A DNA stretch of 64,000 nt, taken from Echinometra lucunter. Taxonomy: Eukaryota; Echinodermata; Echinoidea; Camarodonta; Echinometridae. Where the stretch lies: NCBI GenBank assembly GCA_029962745.1, contig CM057165.1, forward strand, positions 4,491,935 to 4,555,934, read 5' to 3'. The translations under genes were made by a program, and so were the position numbers. The notes beneath the pieces were generated by a model. The model did no database searches. It was not told where the DNA came from and was given only the letters and a program-made list of their open reading frames with translations. Shown one piece after another: positions 45,823 to 57,255 of this stretch; position 1 is the first letter of the stretch, and every line of letters begins with the position of its first letter.

Positions 45823-48800
45823 CTGTAAGATAGTCAGAAACTTGGAAAGTTAGCTTGAATTTCAGAATCATGCATAAGAGAATATGACCTGTTGATAACG
45901 ATGCCTATGCTGCGGTGACAATTACTCCACATCATTTTTGTAAACCAACCCAATATTGATCTTTTACCATGGACCAAACACAAAACCAAACACTAACCCT
46001 AAACCTAAGACCCTAATGTAATCCAGACCCTTGCTGTGTATCTTTGACAAAATAACGCCTAAAAGCAATGGTCACCTGAACACATATATCGCGTTACTGC
46101 AAGAAATATCTCTGGATGGGGTCTCTAAAAATGAGTGCCAAACAAACTAGAATGCAAGAGTTTAAACTACATTTAGCTTAGCATCATTATGCTATCACTC
46201 AAAACATATTCCCTACATTCATATAAATAAAGATAATACCTCATACTGCAAACAAATAAATGTCTTTTGTACCCGACAGCAGTATTTCATAATACCAAAT
46301 TAACAGTGTAGTGTTACAGATAGGAGTTAGGATAATTCAACAATGAAATCAAATCAAATCAAAATGATAGTAAAGGCAACAAGGCAACTTAGAAAAAGAT
46401 TTGACAGGTAAGTTTTTCTTTTTATATGTGGAAAAATTTAAAGGACAATGAACTTCAGAATGAATTTTAGTGCAAGACTGAAAGAGCTTTCGTTTGCAGG
46501 AAACAAACAAAAGGCAAAGACCAAGAAAAAAAAAATCCTAAACAAAACAAAAAGCAAACAACAAAAACAACCCGAAAAAGAGAATTAAATCAAAACAACA
46601 AAATCATAAAAAATATTTTGCCTCGGTTGCAAAATTTTTCTCTTTTTTTTTTACCATTTTGGAACAGACTTACAACTTGGAATAATGCTATTAAAACAAA
46701 ATGATCCAAAAAATGTCTGTTAAAGCTATCTATCCCACTCATCTCAGAAATCACAAAAGGAGAGATTATCAGAATTTTTATTTAATGAGAAATAGGCTCT
46801 CAACAAACATCAAAGAAATTGAAACACAGCAGGGGCAATAATAGATTTTAACAAAACACAATAAGTCTTTATACTCTTGATACAAACATGCAAAAACAAT
46901 GCATGCCTTGAGATAAAAAGAACTAGTAGTTTTTATTTTAATCATAAGTGAAGGATGAATGAGAAGAAAATGGTGAAGATTCATGCAGAGAATGAGGAAA
47001 AAATTGAGAATAGAACACATTCACAGAAACAAAACAAAAATACTGAGAAAGCTGTTTAGGAGCTATTTCAGCTCTAAAGCAAAGTACACTGATTGAATAG
47101 TGAATCAATCACTAATTAATTTCATGAATTCTGTTCATTATCACCTCTGTAAAAATTAGACAGGGATACCATGCAAAAATAAATCCAATTGATATGAAAT
47201 TACAATCAACTTCCTGAAAATCTAATGAGGAAAAAAAAAGTCTATATTATTATGAAAATTGCCTCTCATCATTACCATTAACAGCTCTAAGCTCCTATCA
47301 TGTAAATTCAAATCTACAATGAAAAAAAAAAAAAATCATTTCCAATGTCTCTGTAGCTTTCCATGCACAAACTCTCTTTGGACCTTAATTTCAGCTAGAA
47401 CGCTTTGCCGATGGCATCGTGGCTCGCTAGTTTCTTCGTTTTGCTCGCTTTGTTCTGCGGGTCTCAGCTCGCAACCCTGTAGAAGGAAGGGGGGGGGGTT
47501 GAGCATGTGAAGTTTGAAAGCGTTAGAAGCAGTGATGCTTGTCTTAGGTGGCCGTGAGGACATACCCAGCATGCTAGCCAGCCTGAGGCTCAGTGCAAAT
47601 AAGTCTTGTGGTTGCAAGAGGTAAATCATGCTTGTGGTGTCTCGCATGCAACATCCAGTACATCTTCAGGTCTTCAGTACAAGCGCTTTGGAGGTCATCG
47701 CTGTCTCCACAATAACTCGCTTTGGTCATCATACAAAGCATGCACAAGACCAACTTTACAAACTTTAATTATTACAATCAAACTCCAAATATTTTATTTA
47801 CAGTTTAAGCCCTAAGATTTAAAAATACTAGTATTCATTCACAGTTCAAAAGAAATGAAAGTACTTTGAGCATTTTATTTTATCAAACATTATTCTACAA
47901 GATAATATTGAGTGATTTTACATGCTACCTATAATAATTCTGAAAAGTCCTAAAAAACACAAAGCATCATTTCATGAACATTAATCCCTCTCTCCTTCTC
48001 TCTCTTGACCTATACTTTTTCTCTTTCTCTTCCTTCCTTCTCCCTCTCTCTGTTCAGTTCTTGTACATGCAAACATCTTACCACAATGTAGCACAAACAC
48101 ATGTCACAACATTAAAAAAAGAAAAAAATGAAAATAAAGGCATCTCGAAAGGAAGTCATGCTCTACAGTGACATGGAGATATATCCATTATCATATTTAG
48201 AAATTACTGATTTGTAATATACCTCATCCCCAATTCAATATACTTTTTCAGTGTCCAAATCATCTTTTAAAATCATGTTATTATGCAGTACTTTGAATTC
48301 ACTACCTAACCTTCTTGTCTGGTTCTTGAAAATGTTTCAAAGATCTACCATAAATCAGGGGTCTACATTTACTTCTTCATATCAGAAGGGGGAGGGGGGG
48401 GGGTGTCAGTATTGAAAATATTGGTAAATATAGGGTCAGTACGCATTGAGCTATATGCTAAAATTTTCTCAAGGGGGGGGGGGGGGTGGCCAAATTGTTG
48501 GCGAAAAAGTGTCCCGGCGCCAATTAATGTCGAGCCCCCATAACTCTTGTTCAAGATGTTAAATTAGTAATAAATATAGGTTGAAATTAACAAGGAAAAT
48601 CTAAAAAGGCTATAATGCTTAATGCTATGTACACTGTAGGGTAAATATTTCAGTTGAACAAAAATCTGAATCTAACAGAAAGAGTTTGGAGCAATGAATT
48701 TGTCTGCCTATATTAATTTTTCTAACAATATCAAATCCTTTCATATTTATTTCTACTATTACATGCCAATTTAACAGTCACAAAATATCAATATCCACTT

Positions 48801-50759
48801 TGATTCCACTAAATTTACAGTAGCAACAAGACATGCAGTGATTTTCAGGGCACAAGAATAAAATAAATAAAAAAAAAATACATAACTGAAAAAAAAAAGA
48901 AACAGGAATAATCTTTAAAATCCAATTCAATGCTGTTTGTCAAATAAGGGCTGCAAAAGAAAAGAATTTTACAAAGCGAAAGCAGGATCATATTCTTGCT
49001 TTAATCTTGCTTTAAGTCAATCTTGAAAGGGAAGCAAAGGAAATTCATGCTGGACTTAAATAGAGCTGAAAAGGCCATGCTCTAGAGCAAAATAGAATAA
49101 AGAAAGAAAGATAGCACTTTTGCTGATCTCTTGCAATTTCAAATGGGGGTAGAGGAATAACGGGGAGGAAATAAAAAGCTGGGGGAACAAAATGCATGGC
49201 ATACAAGTATGACATATTGGTACTTACACTCGGTAGAGAGTTATTTTTGTATGGTGAATGGCCCATGTATTTCTACAGTCGAAAAGGACAGTGGGGGGAA
49301 AACAAATTATACAATACGGAAGAATAAAGTCTGCCAGTCTACTAGCCAGAGAAGCTTAGAGGTACTAGAGGAGAAGTATTAAACTCATGACACTCAATAG
49401 AAATTCAATAATCCTACTCTAAATTCAAAGTTAAAAGTTAAAATTCTCAGTTAAAAGTTGTTCTGATAAGATCTATTCCAAATGGTTAGAAACGAAAATA
49501 AGCTCCATTATTTTCTCACTTGTACCATAATTCATGTTGAAGTTAAGTTATTATTGAAAATTTAAGACAAGAACAAGTACTGGTATTCATTTATTCAAGG
49601 ACATGATTTTTTTTTTTCAAAGGGTAAAGAAATTGTACAACTGAATGAAATATTACTTGATGAAATACACATCTCATAAAAAATTTAAAATAAAATCAAA
49701 ACATATGTTCACGGTTTCATAAAATTCACAGTCAAATTCAAGCATTTTTTACAAAAAGAAAATCCAGGAATATAAAAAAAAAGACCTTTCATACGACCAA
49801 GAGTTAATTTATTTATTTTTCACAATAGAAATGTTTGTATCATTCAACAAAAGTCCTTGAATACATGTCATAAGGATAACGTCTTGAAACATAGAAATCA
49901 TTGCCCAGAACAGGCACTTTAGAAAATGAAATATATCAATTGTTCACTGAGAAAAATTTTAAATCACGGTTTATGCACAATAATCATTGTGTGCATGCAC
50001 AAATTCACTGACTTCACAAGTGTTAATTCCGTTTAGTTTGTTTTCCATTGAGATTTTTCTTAATGCCTCATGAGTTTTGCAAAGGTCAACAAGGTCACCA
50101 TGAAGAAATGAAGGAAAACATGCTTTCTCTATGACAAGCATTAGTCTATGAATAAAATAAGTCAACAAGCACAAGGCACAATAAAAAGAAAACAGAACTC
50201 GGTAATCCATGCCATGCTTATTAGTAGCAAATCTCTACATAAACCAGTATCAACTAACAAATAAGTGAATAAATCAATCAATAAATAAAATAAAATATAA
50301 AATAAGAAATTCTACTATCTGCATCCTCCATCAGAAAAGAAAAAATATTGAGGAAAGAAAAGATTAAGAGATGCAAGAAAAAAGGGCAAAGTTCCAGGCA
50401 TCCAGAACTGTGAACTATTAAAAAGAATAATAAAATCTTTGGGGGTTTTGAAAGCAAGATATCTTTTTGTCTGTAAGTGCAACATCATCATCATCAAAAT
50501 CTTAAATTTTCACAAAATTCTTCTGAACATCAAAAACAGGCCTATAAGCTGACACATTTCCTACGGCTTCAATACCTGCAAATGTACACTTGGGCCCAAA
50601 TGTGTACATAAGCCACGTTCGTACACATATTACCCACCTATCCGTAAGATAGGCGCAACTGTTATGCCTTCAGGTGTATTTCATGGATATGCTACTGACA
50701 ACTAGTAATATGAATGGCTCCCACCAATTATTGCAGATTTTTCTGCCTATTTTCAGTTC
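45823..50759. other. Left part of the 10.6-kb TOCA-family intron; no certain exon
   Basis: Mostly AT-rich sequence. GC-richer spots include 47390-47500, where the plus strand has a 23-codon signal-peptide-like frame (47411-47482) and the minus strand a strong pyrimidine-tract acceptor, and G-tracts at 48390-48402 and 48473-48486. No additional TOCA-family exon is required, because HR1 and linker exons join in phase without one. Confidence 0.5.
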
Positions 50760-50950
50760 TTAATCCAATCATGACAGAAAGACAAAAGTGCATGGTTTGG
50801 CCTGCTAACTTTTGATGCTGAGCCCTAAAAAACATACCACATACATGAGCAAAAAGAACAAAATATTTTACATTAAGGTGTTAATTTTGGTTGTTTAACG
50901 CTGATATTTTTGAAAGGAAACCAAGCACTAAAATCGTTTTAGGATAATGA
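50760..50950 (-). mobile_element. TTAA MITE family, copy 4, inverted and truncated
   Basis: Starts TTAATCCAATCATGACAGAA and includes GGTTTGGCCTGCTAACTTTTGATGC, the complement of the family's GCATCAA...TTAGGCCAAACCA landmark. The distal half is lost or too diverged to follow. Confidence 0.72.
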
Positions 50951-50984
50951 TAAAAATATTTTTCATTTAAGGTACCCCCTTACA

Positions 50985-51292
50985 GCTGACATATGATTAA
51001 AGGATGCAAGCATACTCGGATGTTTGAGGCAGAAGGGTCCTAGCAATGCTGATTTTTCTTCCTTTCTTTTTTTCTTTGAAAGGTATATAAAAAATAGAGA
51101 ACATGGCAGCCCGAGGGATGCATTACATTCAGCCTAGAGCTGCCATATGATTAAAGGATGCAAGCATACTCGGATGTTTGAGGCAGAAGGGTCCTAGCAA
51201 TGCTGATTTTTCTTCCTTTCTTTTTTTCATTGAAAGGTATATTGAAAATAGTGAACATGGCAGCCCGAGGGATGCATTACATTCAGCCTACA
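50985..51292. repeat. Tandem duplication, period 154 bp
   Basis: Copies beginning at about 50985 and 51139 share CATATGATTAAAGGATGCAA, GGCAGAAGGGTCCTAGCAAT and GGCAGCCCGAGGGATGCATT, with only a few substitutions. The event is recent. Confidence 0.92.
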
Positions 51293-51351
51293 ATAAATTC
51301 AAGTGGACACATAAGAGCTTAGCAAAATGGAGGGGTGTGAAAAGGCAGGTG

Positions 51352-51825
51352 ATGTTCGTTGTTCCGAAACACGCAAATTGCGTATACCTAGATGTTCGTT
51401 AGTCCGAAAATGAAAAAGGGCTCGTTAATCTGAACATTTGTGGCATTATTCCGAAGGTTGGTTATTCCGAAGCTTCGTTAGTCCGAAAATAAAATAAGGT
51501 TCGTTAATCCGAAGATGAAATGAAGTTTGCTATTCCAAAGGTTCGATAGTCCAAAAATAAAATAGGTTCGTTTTTCCGAAGGTTCAATAGTCCGAAAATG
51601 AAATAAGGTTCATTAGTCCGAAAATAACTAACGAACCTCATTTCATTTTCGGACTAACGAACATTCGGAATAACGAACCTTATTTTGTTTTCGGATTAAT
51701 GAACCTTCAGAATAAGGAACCTTTTTTCATTCTCGGACTAACGAACCTTATTTCCTTTTCGGACTAGCGAACCTTCAGAATAAACAAACCTTCGGAATAA
51801 CGAACCTCGGAATAACGAACTGTAA
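51352..51825. repeat. Foldback element built of TTCG-TTAGTCCGAAAA units
   Basis: The left half repeats GTTCGTTAGTCCGAAAAT-like units and the right half their complement ATTTTCGGACTAACGAAC, meeting near 51630. About five to six units lie on each side, with variants (TTCGGAATAACGAAC). It can form one long hairpin or many small ones. Confidence 0.88.
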
Positions 51826-52147
51826 CCGAAAAGATGCGTCTAGGACACAAAATGCATAATGTTTTCTGTATTGTTTGCGTTTGGACATGTTTGGACGCAA
51901 CCACTCCATTTCACTAGGCTACCTGACAAAGCCCTTACGTTCTCTATAGACAATGGGCTATTTTCAAATTTTCTATAAAAATTAAAAACAACTAAACACT
52001 GATCCCTGTCAAATTAACAGCAAATTGTGTGAAAATCTGTTCGCATTACTCTGTTTTGCCAAGCTACGTCAAAAAACCCTTTATAGTTCTCTATAAACAA
52101 AATGCAATATTGAAATTTTCTACAAAAATACAACCAAACACTGATCC

Positions 52148-52525
52148 ATGTTAAGATTACTATGTTAAGATTACTATGTTAAGATTACCATGTTAAGATT
52201 ACCATGTTAAGATTACTATGTTAAGATTACTATGTTAAGATTACCATGTTAAGATTACCATGTTAAGATTACCATGTTAAGATTACTATGTTAAGATTAC
52301 TATGTTAAGATTACCATGTTAAGATTACCATGTTAAGATTACTATGTTAAGATTACTCTGTTAAGATTACCATGTTAAGATTACCATGTTAAGATTACTA
52401 TGTTAAGATTACCATGTTAAGATTACCATGTTAAGATTACCATGTTAAGATTACCATGTTAAGATTACCATGTTAAGATTACCATGTTAAGATTACCATG
52501 TTAAGATTACCATGTTAAGATTACC
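52148..52525. repeat. 14-bp minisatellite, about 27 copies
   Basis: Unit ATGTTAAGATTACC with a frequent final-base variant (ACT). The span of 378 bp equals 27 units. Variant units are clustered in the 5' half, while the 3' eight or so copies are uniform. Confidence 0.96.
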
Positions 52526-53457
52526 GCTACCAACAAATAACATCAAAACACATTCTCTTTATTTTTCTCTTAATCTCCTCTATTTCTCTTGATACATACA
52601 TTAAACTTTTATTTTCAATTTAAAAAGTAAAAAGAAAAGTAAACTAACTCAAAAGACAGGCATTAAAAAGCATTCTCTAAAATAAACCATGCCGATAAGA
52701 TGCACATTCCTTATAGACATTCAGTCGTGGATCATAATTTGCTGACACAAGACTGTGAAAAGCAATGGAAATACATTTCTGGAGCACAGCAAAACAAGCT
52801 GTCCCTCTATAAATATTCTTCGGCCTGCTTTGGGCAATCTCGGGCCAGGGAAAGTGAGATAATGACTTTGCCATATGGGGCAAAGGGTGGAATATACAGA
52901 GCATTACATAAGGTCTGTTGGTCATAAAACTCGTAGTGATGGACAACACCTGTCACTGGGAAAGCACCCACGGTGTCTAATTCCCCATGAAAGCCCACGA
53001 CTGAGTGTCTTTAAATTATCTTCACATTTAGGCTCAAAAGTAAATTGAAGTTGTAGATGAGGTTTATGGTTCACCATGTGGTAAGTGCAGAAAGGACTGA
53101 GAGTAGAGAGAGTAGAGAGAGTTGAGAGGGAGGAGAAATGGAAAGGTGAGACAGTGAGAGAGAGAGTATCTTTCTTGAGATTGGGTTTAGTCCTAAATTG
53201 AAGTCTTCAAATTAATGGACATTAATGGCTATTCACATCGATTAAAATTCCCCAAAGACCATTTTTTCATCTGTCATAAAATCAAAACACCAACAAGGCA
53301 TTAAACAGAAGATCTACAGTGACAAAACAGAGAAAATGAAGGAATATAAAAGGGAGGCAGAAGGAGGAAACTAAATGTAGACAGAAGTCAGAAAAGCTGG
53401 AGGTGAAACCCAAACAGAGAAACACCTTCAACTAGTGTATTTGCAGCTTCCTTAATT

Positions 53458-54322
53458 CAGAGACTCCAACCCCAAGCACCTCTTAAAGTGATTACACAAT
53501 GGTAATTTTTTTTTTGATATATGATCGAGAATAGAATTCTAAGAAGAATAACATTAAAAATTTGATGATTTTCAATCGAAATCAATGCATTTTGGATAAT
53601 TTTCTCATGAAAAGTCAAGAGTTGACAAAAAAATTTGAGTATGAGGTATGACGTAAAAGTGGGTACCCAGCTGTGCGCATTGCAGTTGTGCTGCGCACTA
53701 GACTGTACAATTTGTATTATACCTTGCGTGCATTTTGCTAGAATTGCGCGACAAGGTACCCACTTTGACGTCATTTTGACGTCAAAGTGGGTACCCGGTT
53801 GGAACTGGGTCACAGCTGAGGGGTAAAAAATATCCTGAAATCTTACCACATTTGGGGGTTTCCTTGGCAACACGACTTTAAAAAAAAATTTTAGGCAGAT
53901 GATTTCTGCTAATAAACTCATGCTGTTTTAAATGAACTAACATTGTTTCAGCATTGGGTAACCCCTTTAAGCGTGAGATTCTCCCGCCGAGACCTCCTAG
54001 CAAACGGGAGACTCTGACTCAATGTGCGCGTAGCCCACATCACCAGCGCAAAGCACGTAATTACTTGCTGCCTGAGGCCACTTTTAGGCTTATAGAAGCT
54101 CTCTGATGCTATCTTAGGCTTATTTTTGAACATATGACAACACTGAATGAGGTAAAATCCGATGATTCAGATTCATTTTTTTCAAAAAGGTGATTGGGCG
54201 GGAGAAAAAAAGGAGAAACACAGCGGGAGAAATTCAAACTCAAGCGGGAGAATGGGAGATTTTGTGAAAATGGACTCTAAGCGGGAGATCTCCCGCCAAA
54301 AACGGGAGAGTTGGAGTCTCTG
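53458..54322. mobile_element. TIR element CAGAGACTCCAAC with a second element nested in it
   Basis: The ends CAGAGACTCCAAC and GTTGGAGTCTCTG are a perfect 13-bp inverted repeat. TTAATT lies on each outer side (53452-53457 and 54323-54328) and may be the target duplication. The right interior has several GCGGGAGA and TCTCCCGC blocks. A TTAA-bounded element (53483-53970) sits inside. No transposase seen. Confidence 0.78.
53483..53970. mobile_element. Nested TTAA-bounded MITE
   Basis: Left TTAAAGTGATTACACAAT and right ATTGGGTAACCCCTTTAA are imperfect inverted repeats including TTAA. TTAAAGG-like ends fit Kolobok/T2-type elements. Its interior has a perfect 18-bp-arm hairpin (53755-53795) containing two GACGTC sites. 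Confidence 0.65.
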
Positions 54323-55092
54323 TTAATTACTTAATAATCAGCTTCGTCTTCTCAAAAGTTAAATAAAGATGTCACCTCTCCCCAGTCATCCCTTACAAAA
54401 AAGTAAGATATCGAAGCTTTGTCTCATTCACTTTTCTCTCATTTTCCTCTCTTAAGTTTCATAAGGCTTATTCTCTCTACATTACAAATGCCCTAGGCCT
54501 GCCCTTCTCTCCTGAACGTGTATCTTCAATGGTGCATGCAATTCAAGTAAAATGTTAGGAACATCTTATGTGCAAGCATCCTTCTGAATTGAGTTAAAGG
54601 CATGTACTGTGCTTTTGAATAACTTAACATGGAAGTCTGAAATATGTGAACTTAATGACTGAAAAATCAAGCAGCATTTGATTTTTTTTTATTTTTTTTA
54701 CTTGTGTTTAAAGACATTATTATGGGGCATCCTTGTCTAACACAAGATTTAAAATCAATAACCAAACAATACTCCAACAATCAGAAGCCATATCAGCAGT
54801 ATCCTTGTTTCTGGTTGGTCAATGGCTGATGGCTTACTAATGAAATGTATATGTAACCTTCAAAATGGTGAAGATGAAGCCCTGCTCTTCTTCATCAACC
54901 AATCAGAATTCACATCAGCAGTATTCTTGACTCTGATTGGTCAATGGCTGATGGCTTTGCAATGTTACCACAAGAATGGTTTCAACTCAGACATCATCAG
55001 CAAGTAGGAGCTAAATTCAATCACTGAGAGTTTAGACTTAAAGTAATCAAGAGTGATGAAATTGGGGTACACTTTCTACTTAGTAATATCTC
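54323..55092. repeat. Intron sequence with a direct duplication
   Basis: About 54780-54835 and 54897-54960 share CATCAGCAGTAT(C/T)CTTG, GGTCAATGGCTGATGGCTT and CCAATCAG-type flanks. Otherwise AT-rich intron. Confidence 0.65.
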
Positions 55093-55508
55093 TTAAAGGG
55101 AAAGTCCACCTGAAAAGTTTCACTGTTTCAATACAAGGAGATAAATTTGAACAGCATTTCACATTTTCTCAATTTTCTTGGAAGTTACACATTTTCTAAC
55201 CCCCATAGTCAATGTATGTTCAGAAGAATTGCTTTTTACATAACATACTTTGACTATGGGGTGAGAAAATGTGTAACTTCCAAGAAAATTGAGAAAATGT
55301 GAAATTTTATGTACAAAGTGAATGAAGAGCAGCTCGCATATGATGTCATCAGTATTGCCAATTTGCAGAGCCGAGAGTAATTTACTTGAAAATGTAAATG
55401 AGTGTAATTTTCTTATTTTTTGACCGATTTTGCTCATTTTTTTTTTAAAATGCTGTTCAAATTAATCTCCTTTTATTAAAACAGTCAAACTTTTCAGGTG
55501 GACTTTCC
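55093..55508. mobile_element. Kolobok/T2-like MITE
   Basis: Left end TTAAAGGGAAAGTCCACCTG and the inverted right CAGGTGGACTTTCC, with TGAAAAGTTT/AAACTTTTCA continuing inward. The last bases and TTAA on the right are lost. A further internal inverted pair (AATTTTCTTGGAAGTTACAC / GTGTAACTTCCAAGAAAATT) lies at about 55170-55285. Confidence 0.8.
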
Positions 55509-56444
55509 TATGACAGCTTACTGAGATGCACATGGTCATGAAAATGTTGTGCAAATGAAGAGATATGTAAGCAAACATATAGTAAAACATACATGACGGA
55601 AGAAAAAGGGAACAGAAACAGGCAAAAATGCTACTACATTTCATAAGGCAAAGAAAAGGAAATGGTTGATACATGAATATGGTGACATGTTGATATAGAA
55701 CTGAATGATCACATTGGCATGCTTGAATGATCCCATGGCAACTGATTCAAGTAACATGCATTCCCAATAATTCAAACCTGAATATTTCAGACCCATTCCC
55801 CCTTTCAGGATGAATGACGGTACGCTCTCTTTCAGTAACTACACAGCCTGCACATGCAGTAATTTTACAGTCTAAACCCATCTTAATCCCACTTTAGTTA
55901 GTGGTATTCATCTTTAAGGACCCAAGATACCGATTTCCAGAAAAGTATAACAGAAAGTCGCCTTCGATAAAAAGCACCTCCTTCTTTCTCTTGCAATACA
56001 AGTTGTACGGTCTTTTTTTTTTAAAGTATGGAATGTACTTTGCAGCTTTATGGTAAATTTGTATATAAAAGTACTTGTAAACGGCATTTTACATTTAATA
56101 CTGATCATTACCGAGAACATTTGTTCAAAGATCTTCTGTTGTTGCTGGAATTATCTGTCTGAAAGAATTTTCTTAGATTATTTTTATCTTCAAACATCCT
56201 CCAAAGCTATTTGCTCGTACCCATGCCTTACTTAGATCCTTACAGAACTGTAATAACATGAATGGAAGATTAACCGGTCATGCCATCACTGTAACAAGGT
56301 CTCGATCCAGCATAGCAATGAACGTGTGAATGCAGCTGGTTTCTGCATGGAAGATGACTTACCTCATGCATGTCTATACATGAAGCTGATGAAAGCAGCA
56401 TTCATACCTGCATGATAACCCTACAGGTGGGTGTTCATTCTCAC

Positions 56445-56577
56445 CTGATATTTAGCAAGTTCCATCCTCAGATTGTCCATCTTCTTGCCGATCTCTGCCA
56501 GCTGTCTGTCTACGCTGGCTGGATCACCCAAGGTTGGATTTTTTGTGTATACTTCCCTCATTCTCTGCAGCCCCTCT
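56445..56577 (-). CDS. FNBP1L: TOCA/CIP4-family adaptor, second HR1 exon
   Basis: 133 bp, acceptor CTACTCGCAG, donor TATCAG|GTGAGAATG, phase 2 in and 0 out. Encodes the second half of the HR1 domain: MREVYTKNP, then LGDPASV, then RQLAEIGKKMDNLRMELAKYQ at the 3' end. It aligns without gaps to vertebrate FNBP1L (MKDVYEKNPQMGDPGSL ... RLRMEIHKNE). HR1 is an antiparallel coiled coil that binds GTP-loaded Cdc42. The vertebrate Met-Gly-Asp loop that contacts Cdc42 is Leu-Gly-Asp here. Confidence 0.95.
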
Positions 56578-56744
56578 CTGCGAGTAGAAAGACAAGATGA
56601 ATTTGCTTGGAGAGGGATGTTTGATAAACAGGAGTGTATTGCAAGAGACTCTATTTTCATTATTTTCTTCCTTTTCCAACTGTACCAACAATTATAGGAA
56701 TCCATATTTAGCAGCAACCCACAATCTCGTGGATACTATGTGTG

Positions 56745-57210
56745 TACCCCTCCTCCTCCTCCTCCTCATCAACATCACCACCACCACCACTACCACCACC
56801 ATCACCACCATCATCCTCATCCTATCATCATCACCACCACTCCCACCACCACCATCACCATCATCACCATCATCTTCCTTTTATGTCCCTCCTAACAGTT
56901 CTAGAAATCCACATTTGGCAGCAAATCAAAATCTGGTGGATACTATGCGGGTACCCCTCATGATCATCATCCCATCATCATTACCATCACCACCATCACA
57001 ACAATCACCATATCATCACATCATCATCACCACCACTACAACAACCATCATCATTCTGCCATCATCACCACCATTATAACACTTTTTTCTGTCCCCTCCT
57101 CCCAGCATCGTCTTTATCACTATTGTCATCATCATCATCCTCACCACTACCACCCTCATTCCAATCCCAACAACCATCAATGACACCAGCAACACCATCA
57201 ACGTTATCAA
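56745..57210. repeat. (CAT)n/(CAC)n/(CCT)n trinucleotide region, partly duplicated
   Basis: Low-complexity trinucleotide repeats fill most of the 678-bp intron between the two HR1 exons. A phrase AATCT(C/G)GTGGATACTATG plus GTACCCCTC occurs at about 56723 and 56930, showing an internal duplication of about 205 bp. Poly-Ser/Pro/His frames across it are artefacts. Confidence 0.9.
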
Positions 57211-57255
57211 TCATCTGGGACCACCATTGTTATCTCCTCCTCCTGCATCACTTAC

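Noticed and set aside
52148..52525. CRISPR or regulatory array in the 14-bp repeats
   Set aside because: Units are directly adjacent with no spacers, so it is a plain minisatellite.
56742..57079. Long Ser/Pro/Thr-rich plus-strand frames
   Set aside because: They are produced by (CAT)n/(CCT)n trinucleotide repeats inside an intron.
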